Positions 4,847 through 8,373 of a DNA stretch of 8,373 bases are shown here, in pieces; within the stretch, counting starts at the first letter, position 1; every line of letters starts with the position of its first letter. Both the position numbers and the translations under genes were made by a program. Location of the stretch: positions 1 through 8,373 of the forward strand of contig JACQPS010000091.1 of NCBI GenBank assembly GCA_016207445.1, in the 5' to 3' direction. Under the pieces are notes generated by a model that ran no database searches, had not been told where the DNA came from, and saw only the letters and a program-made list of their open reading frames with translations. The stretch is from Gemmatimonadota bacterium. Its GTDB lineage: Bacteria > Gemmatimonadota > Gemmatimonadetes > Longimicrobiales > RSA9.

Positions 4847-6211
4847 TCAAACGGCCTCCGACAGCGATGCGAAATTGAAGTCGCGCACCTTGAGCGGTGG
4901 CACGACGATGGCGGCGCCGATGTCGCCGGATTCCGAAGCACTGACGCGGGTCGCGCGTCCGATCAACTCGATGTTGCGCAGCATCTGAATCGGAGACTCG
5001 TTGAAGCGGAAGTTGTAGAGGGGTCGGGTCACCCGGCCGTTCTCGACCAGGAAGGTGCCATCGCGGGTGAGGCCGGTGAACAGGAGCGTGCGCGGATCCA
5101 GCGAGCGAATGTACCAGAAACGCGTCACCACGATGCCGCGCTCGGTGGACGCGATCATCTGGTCGAGCGAGCTGTCCCCGCCGGCCATGCGCACCCCCGT
5201 GGGGGAGCCCGTGGGCGCGGTCCCCTGCTTCTGGGCCCAGAAGCGGTCATAGACCAGGTTCTTCAGCATGCCGTTTTCCACCCAGACGATGCGGCGGAGC
5301 GGCAGCCCCGAGCCGTCGAAGGGAGAGGTGAGCAGCTCGGGGTCCGCGGGATCGCTCCACATCGTGACGCGCGCGTCCGCGATCTGCTCGCCGATCCGGT
5401 TGCCACCGCCGGGCCGGCTGAAGAAGGAGCGACCTTCGTCGGCCTGTCGGGCGGACAGCGCCTGCCCAAAGAGCGAGAAGCCGACGAGCTGGAGCAGGTT
5501 CCCGACCGCGGTCGGCTCCAGGATGACCGTGTAGCGTCCCGGCTCGAGCGGTTGCGGGGCGCGCGCCCGTACCGCCTTGTCCGCGGCGGTGCGCCCGATC
5601 CACCCGGCGTCGATGCGGCGCCAGTCGTTGTGCGCGCCGCCCGCCCAGCCGCTCCCGGTGCCGTTCGGGGTACGGGCGGTGACCGTGTAGTGCACGGCCG
5701 TGCGGCGGTGATAGGCGAACAGGCCGGCGGAGTTGGCCAGGGCGGTCGACCCGGCCACCTGGATCAGGTAGCCGGCCGCTTCCGCGCCGCGGTCCGCAGC
5801 CACGCGCGTGGCGGACTCCACGGCGCGCGCGCGCACTTCCGGCGTCATACCCGCCGTGGTCTCGAACCAGGCCGGTACCGCCGCGTACTGCTGCGGGCCC
5901 AGGGCCGGCATGTGCTCCGGGTCTTCGGGCGCGAGGCGGGCGAGGCGCTCGCTGGTGGCGAGCGCTTCGGCGAGCGCGGCGCCCTCGAGGCTGTTCGTGT
6001 TGGCCGAGCCGCTCCGCTTTCCGAACGCGCTCGTGATCGTCACTTCCGTGTCGTAGACGTCGCCCGCGGTCGTGACCTGGTTGAGTGCGAAGCGAGTATT
6101 CCCGGCGACGCCGCTCTGCACGCGTACCCGGCACTCGTCCGCGCGCGAGCGCTCCAGGATCCGGCGCGTGAGCTCGCGCGCCTCCTGCTCGCTCAGGTAG
6201 CGGACGCTCAT
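4847..6211 (-). CDS. tldE: TldE/PmbA-family protease subunit
   Basis: Subunit of the TldD/TldE heterodimeric metallopeptidase, which in E. coli cleaves unfolded peptides, matures microcin B17 and degrades the CcdA antitoxin. The 454 residues are close to the usual PmbA length. Two domains are recognisable: an N-terminal half with TRFALNQVTTAGDVYDTEVTI near 40-60, and a C-terminal half with PGRYTVILEPTAVGNLL, a serine/glycine-rich GGDSSLDQMIASTERGIVVTRFW, and LLFTGLTRDGTFLVENGRVTRPLYNFRF. The HExxxH zinc site of TldD is replaced by ordinary residues (AVGNLL region), as expected for the non-catalytic partner. Start at 6211 has GGAG six bases upstream and overlaps the tldD stop by four bases (ATGA), showing translational coupling. 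There is no signal peptide, unlike TldD. The long antisense frame at 4841-6337 is a GC shadow. Confidence 0.92.
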   Translation of the reverse strand: MSVRYLSEQEARELTRRILERSRADECRVRVQSGVAGNTRFALNQVTTAGDVYDTEVTITSAFGKRSGSANTNSLEGAALAEALATSERLARLAPEDPEHMPALGPQQYAAVPAWFETTAGMTPEVRARAVESATRVAADRGAEAAGYLIQVAGSTALANSAGLFAYHRRTAVHYTVTARTPNGTGSGWAGGAHNDWRRIDAGWIGRTAADKAVRARAPQPLEPGRYTVILEPTAVGNLLQLVGFSLFGQALSARQADEGRSFFSRPGGGNRIGEQIADARVTMWSDPADPELLTSPFDGSGLPLRRIVWVENGMLKNLVYDRFWAQKQGTAPTGSPTGVRMAGGDSSLDQMIASTERGIVVTRFWYIRSLDPRTLLFTGLTRDGTFLVENGRVTRPLYNFRFNESPIQMLRNIELIGRATRVSASESGDIGAAIVVPPLKVRDFNFASLSEAV

Positions 6212-7803
6212 GCGCGGCTCCGGCCGGTGTTCAGCACGTTGACATCGCGGAAGCGGGCGGGCACGCAGCCGTGGCTCACCGCATTGCTCTGCCCCGGCTG
6301 GCCCTTGCCGTCGAAGAGCGAGCCGCCCAGGAAATAGCCGCGCGGCCCGCCGATCCGGTCGAGCGAGTTCCAGAAGTCGGGCGTGCGGCTCTGGTACGCC
6401 ACATCCTTGAGCATGCCCGCGAGCTTGCCCTTCTCGATGCGGTAGAAGAGCTGCCCGCCGAACTGGAAGTTGTAGCGCTGCTGATCGATCGAGTAAGAGC
6501 CCTCCCCCACGATGTAGATGCCATCGTCGGTGTCGGCGATCAGCTCATCCACGCCGATGTCTTCCTCTCCCGGCAAGAGACTCACGTTGGGCATGCGCTG
6601 GAACGGCACCGCCGCCCAGGACTCGGCGTAGGAGCAGCCGTGCGAGCGGCGTACGCCCGTGAGCTGCTCGATCCACGCGACCTGGTCGCGCGTGGTCTGG
6701 TAATCCACGAAGATGCCGTTCTTCACTAGCAGCCACTGGTCCGCGGGCACGCCATCGTGGTCCCAGCCGGTCGTGGCCAGTGCGCGCTCCTGCGTGCGGT
6801 CCGCCTGGATGTTCATGAGCTCGGGGCCGTAGCGGAACTTGCCGAGCACCTGCTCGGGCGGCGCAAGGAAGCTGGTGCCGGCGTAATTGGCTTCGTAGCC
6901 CAGCGCGCGGTCCAGCTCCGTGGGGTGGCCGATCGATTCGTGGATGGTCAGCCAGAGGTGAGAGGGGTGGAGCACGAGCGTGTAGCGCCGGGGCTCGACC
7001 GGCCGCGCCGCCAGCTTGGCCACGGCTTCCTCCGCCCAGCGCGGCGCATTCTCCACCAGCTTCGCTTCCGTGACGTGCTCGTAGCCGGCGGCGACGGGGG
7101 CGATCTCGACGGATTCGCGGCTCTGGAAATCGGAGAAGTCGTCTGTGACTGCCGTGACGTTCAGTGACGGCTGCACGCGATAGAGCGTCTGCCGGATGAA
7201 GGATCCATCGGTCGAGGCGAACGTCGTCTCCTCACGGTGGAAGAAGAGCGAGGAGTTGACGAAGCGCGCGCCCTTCACGGCGAGCGCTGCTTCGTTCGCC
7301 TGGAGCAGCAGGCCGACCTTGTCCTCGATCGGCACCTCGAACGGATCGACCCGGATCGGCGTTTCCCACACGGCGTCGGGAAATGCCTGGACCGGCGCCA
7401 GCACGACCGGCCGCCGCTGCAGCCGGCGGTTCGCCCTGGCCTGCTCGACCGCCTGCCGCGCCGCGCGAGCCACTTCATCCGGGGTCAGCTCGCGCGTGGC
7501 CGCGAAGCCCCAGCTCCCCTGGCGCAGCACGCGAATGCCGATGCCGACCGTCTCGGACGAGGAGATGTTCTGGACCCGCCGTTCGCGTGTGGACACGCTC
7601 TGCGACCGCACGCGGCTGAGTCGCGCATCGGCGTAGCTGGCACCCGCGCGCCGGGCCGCGTCGATGGCCGCCAGGACGAGGTCCCGCACCTCGGCTCGTC
7701 GACGGGGGCGCGGGAGCGTCATGACCCGGCCCAGCGCATCCGGAGCCAGCAAGCCGAGCGCGCTCGCGCTGGAGCCGCGCCTCAGGAACTCACGACGATC
7801 CAT
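6208..7803 (-). CDS. tldD: TldD-family metalloprotease subunit with Tat-like leader
   Basis: Catalytic subunit of the TldD/TldE peptidase, 531 residues. The start at 7803 gives MDRREFLRRGSSASALGLLA, a twin-arginine type leader (RREFL) followed by a weakly hydrophobic stretch; this makes it longer than the 481-residue E. coli protein. The N-terminal domain has GASYADARLSR and ERRVQNISSSETVGIGIRV near 65-100. The zinc motif HExxxH is present as HESIGH, residues 288-293, with E289 as catalytic base. The C-terminus has DDGIYIVGEGSYSIDQQRYNFQFGG and GKGQPGQ. The Cys before GKxGQ in E. coli (Cys454, a zinc ligand) is Asp498 here; Cys513 (SHGC) lies nearby. The frame stays open upstream to 8019, but that part is a low-complexity Ser/Arg translation. 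It leads an operon with tldE. Substrate unknown. Confidence 0.92.
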   Translation of the reverse strand: MDRREFLRRGSSASALGLLAPDALGRVMTLPRPRRRAEVRDLVLAAIDAARRAGASYADARLSRVRSQSVSTRERRVQNISSSETVGIGIRVLRQGSWGFAATRELTPDEVARAARQAVEQARANRRLQRRPVVLAPVQAFPDAVWETPIRVDPFEVPIEDKVGLLLQANEAALAVKGARFVNSSLFFHREETTFASTDGSFIRQTLYRVQPSLNVTAVTDDFSDFQSRESVEIAPVAAGYEHVTEAKLVENAPRWAEEAVAKLAARPVEPRRYTLVLHPSHLWLTIHESIGHPTELDRALGYEANYAGTSFLAPPEQVLGKFRYGPELMNIQADRTQERALATTGWDHDGVPADQWLLVKNGIFVDYQTTRDQVAWIEQLTGVRRSHGCSYAESWAAVPFQRMPNVSLLPGEEDIGVDELIADTDDGIYIVGEGSYSIDQQRYNFQFGGQLFYRIEKGKLAGMLKDVAYQSRTPDFWNSLDRIGGPRGYFLGGSLFDGKGQPGQSNAVSHGCVPARFRDVNVLNTGRSRA

Positions 7804-7821
7804 GCTGGTGGGTTCCACGGA

Positions 7822-7835
7822 GGTTCGAGCGAACC
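7822..7835. promoter_or_regulatory. Inverted repeat ahead of tldD, possible operator
   Basis: GGTTCG (7822-7827) and CGAACC (7830-7835) form a perfect 6-2-6 inverted repeat in the tldD leader, 18 bases before its start codon and downstream of a possible promoter. The geometry could suit a dimeric repressor or a small RNA hairpin. No regulator can be named. Confidence 0.35.
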
Positions 7836-7845
7836 GGGAGGCGCC

Positions 7846-7875
7846 AAGGTAGAGCGGGATCGCGGCGGCGCGCAA
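7846..7875 (-). promoter_or_regulatory. Weak candidate promoter for the tldD operon
   Basis: On the minus strand TTGCGC (7875-7870) and TACCTT (7851-7846) are 18 bases apart, about 42 bases before the tldD start. Each matches three of six consensus positions, so this is only a plausible site in the right place. Confidence 0.2.
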
Positions 7876-7890
7876 CCTGCGATTGCCACG

Positions 7891-7926
7891 GGAACCGGAA
7901 CGGGAACGGGAAGAGGAACGGGAGCA
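7891..7926. repeat. Degenerate GGAACG hexamer tract in the divergent region
   Basis: Six consecutive six-base units: GGAACC, GGAACG, GGAACG, GGAAGA, GGAACG, GGAGCA. The tract lies between the divergent tldD and lipoprotein genes. In the minus-strand frame upstream of tldD it translates as Ser/Arg repeats, which is why that extension was not accepted as protein. It has the same unit length as the repeats at 1-67 but a different sequence. Confidence 0.6.
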
Positions 7927-7950
7927 GGTGGCCGGGCGCTGTACAGGTCG

Positions 7951-7955
7951 GGAGG
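7951..7955 (+). promoter_or_regulatory. Ribosome binding site of the right-edge lipoprotein gene
   Basis: GGAGG lies five bases before the GTG at 7961 and eight before the GTG at 7964, supporting a start at one of these two adjacent codons. Confidence 0.6.
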
Positions 7956-7960
7956 ACGCG

Positions 7961-8373
7961 GTGGTGCGGGCGGGCATCATAAGCGGGGCGGCGCTTCTGC
8001 TCGGTGCGTGTGTACCCACGCGTGTCGTCGATTACGCTGCGGTGCCCGTCCCTGTGGACTCGACGGCGGCGTGCACGTCCGCGCATCCAGATTCCCCTAT
8101 TGAGACCGATGGCGCGGCGCCAGACGCGCCGGCGCTGGAGGCGGTGCGTCCGGGCTTCCGCATCGCGGTGGGGGCGCCGTCCGTGTTTCCTTATTCCTAC
8201 GAGTTGGGAGGGCGGAAGCGGCAGCTCGGCCACTACCAGTTGTTCACGCGGGTGCTCGTCGAGAATACCGGCGCCGAGCCGCTCGAGGTGCTCTGGCTGC
8301 GCGCGCGTTTGGAAGATGCCGACGGCACGCGGCATCGGCTGATGGACAGCGGCTTCCTGGCCGCGCTGCGCGC
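7961..8373 (+). CDS. Putative lipoprotein, cut by the window edge
   Basis: Partial gene open to the right edge, 137 complete codons visible. The start GTG at 7961 (or the adjacent GTG at 7964) gives MVRAGIISGAALLLGAC, a lipoprotein signal with lipobox LGAC and acylated C17. Residues 18-60 are a low-complexity linker rich in Ala, Pro and Asp. From about residue 62 the chain looks like a folded beta domain: VRPGFRIAVGAPSVFPYSYELGG, then YQLFTRVLVENTGAEPLEVLWLRARLEDADGTRHRL. The TRVLVENTGAEPLEV pattern resembles the Ig-like strands of proteins with a conserved N-T-G turn between strands, but I cannot name a family. It is divergent from tldD with 157 bases between the starts. The real frame is set by the absence of stops, the Shine-Dalgarno site and the lipobox. 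Confidence 0.7.
   Translation, partial: MVRAGIISGAALLLGACVPTRVVDYAAVPVPVDSTAACTSAHPDSPIETDGAAPDAPALEAVRPGFRIAVGAPSVFPYSYELGGRKRQLGHYQLFTRVLVENTGAEPLEVLWLRARLEDADGTRHRLMDSGFLAALR

Noticed and set aside
4841..6337. 498-codon frame on the plus strand opposite tldE
   Set aside because: It mirrors a clear PmbA-family gene. Its translation is rich in Arg, Ala, Gly and Glu without domain pattern, as expected from a GC-rich antisense frame.
7804..8019. 72-residue N-terminal extension of TldD
   Set aside because: It translates a hexamer repeat to Ser/Arg runs, overlaps the divergent gene's start, and would bury the Tat-like leader.

Overview
The window is GC-rich and densely coded, with frequent GTG starts, short intergenic gaps and little Shine-Dalgarno signal at several genes. 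A short zinc-finger anti-sigma-like protein next to holA, a Tat-signal TldD paired with TldE, an orphan ANTAR response regulator and several lipoproteins suggest a free-living diderm bacterium, possibly Gemmatimonadota. That placement is inferred from protein style and gene company; no marker gene in the window proves it.

Layout. Bases 1-277 hold no convincing gene. They contain degenerate hexanucleotide-period repeats at the left edge, an AT-richer promoter-like stretch with two spaced GGAAC boxes, and two perfect hairpins just before the first gene. A plus-strand cluster follows: a zf-HC2 membrane anti-sigma-like protein (278-922), holA (DNA polymerase III delta, 927-1940) and an exported TPR/SPOR protein (1940-2809). 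These genes abut or overlap and look like one transcript. After 72 bases comes an ANTAR response regulator (2882-3478), then two small uncharacterised proteins (3534-3851 and 3970-4149). A perfect bidirectional terminator near 4215-4247 closes this side.

The minus strand, read from right to left, carries tldD (7803-6208), tldE (6211-4847, ATGA overlap with tldD) and an NTF2-like lipoprotein (4820-4317). They are likely one operon ending at the same terminator. TldD and TldE form a two-subunit metallopeptidase. Here TldD has a Tat-like leader and TldE has none, so if the enzyme is exported TldE would probably have to travel with its partner. At the right edge a divergent plus-strand lipoprotein gene starts at 7961 and runs off the window. 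The 157-base divergent region contains another hexamer repeat tract and a 6-2-6 inverted repeat close to tldD.

I see no phage, insertion sequence, CRISPR array, tRNA or rRNA. No obviously new multi-gene system is visible. The best leads are an Asp where the C-terminal zinc-ligand Cys of TldD is expected, the export asymmetry of the TldD/TldE pair, the structured leader of the anti-sigma gene, a possible leaderless promoter at 3496-3534, and two compact unknown small proteins.
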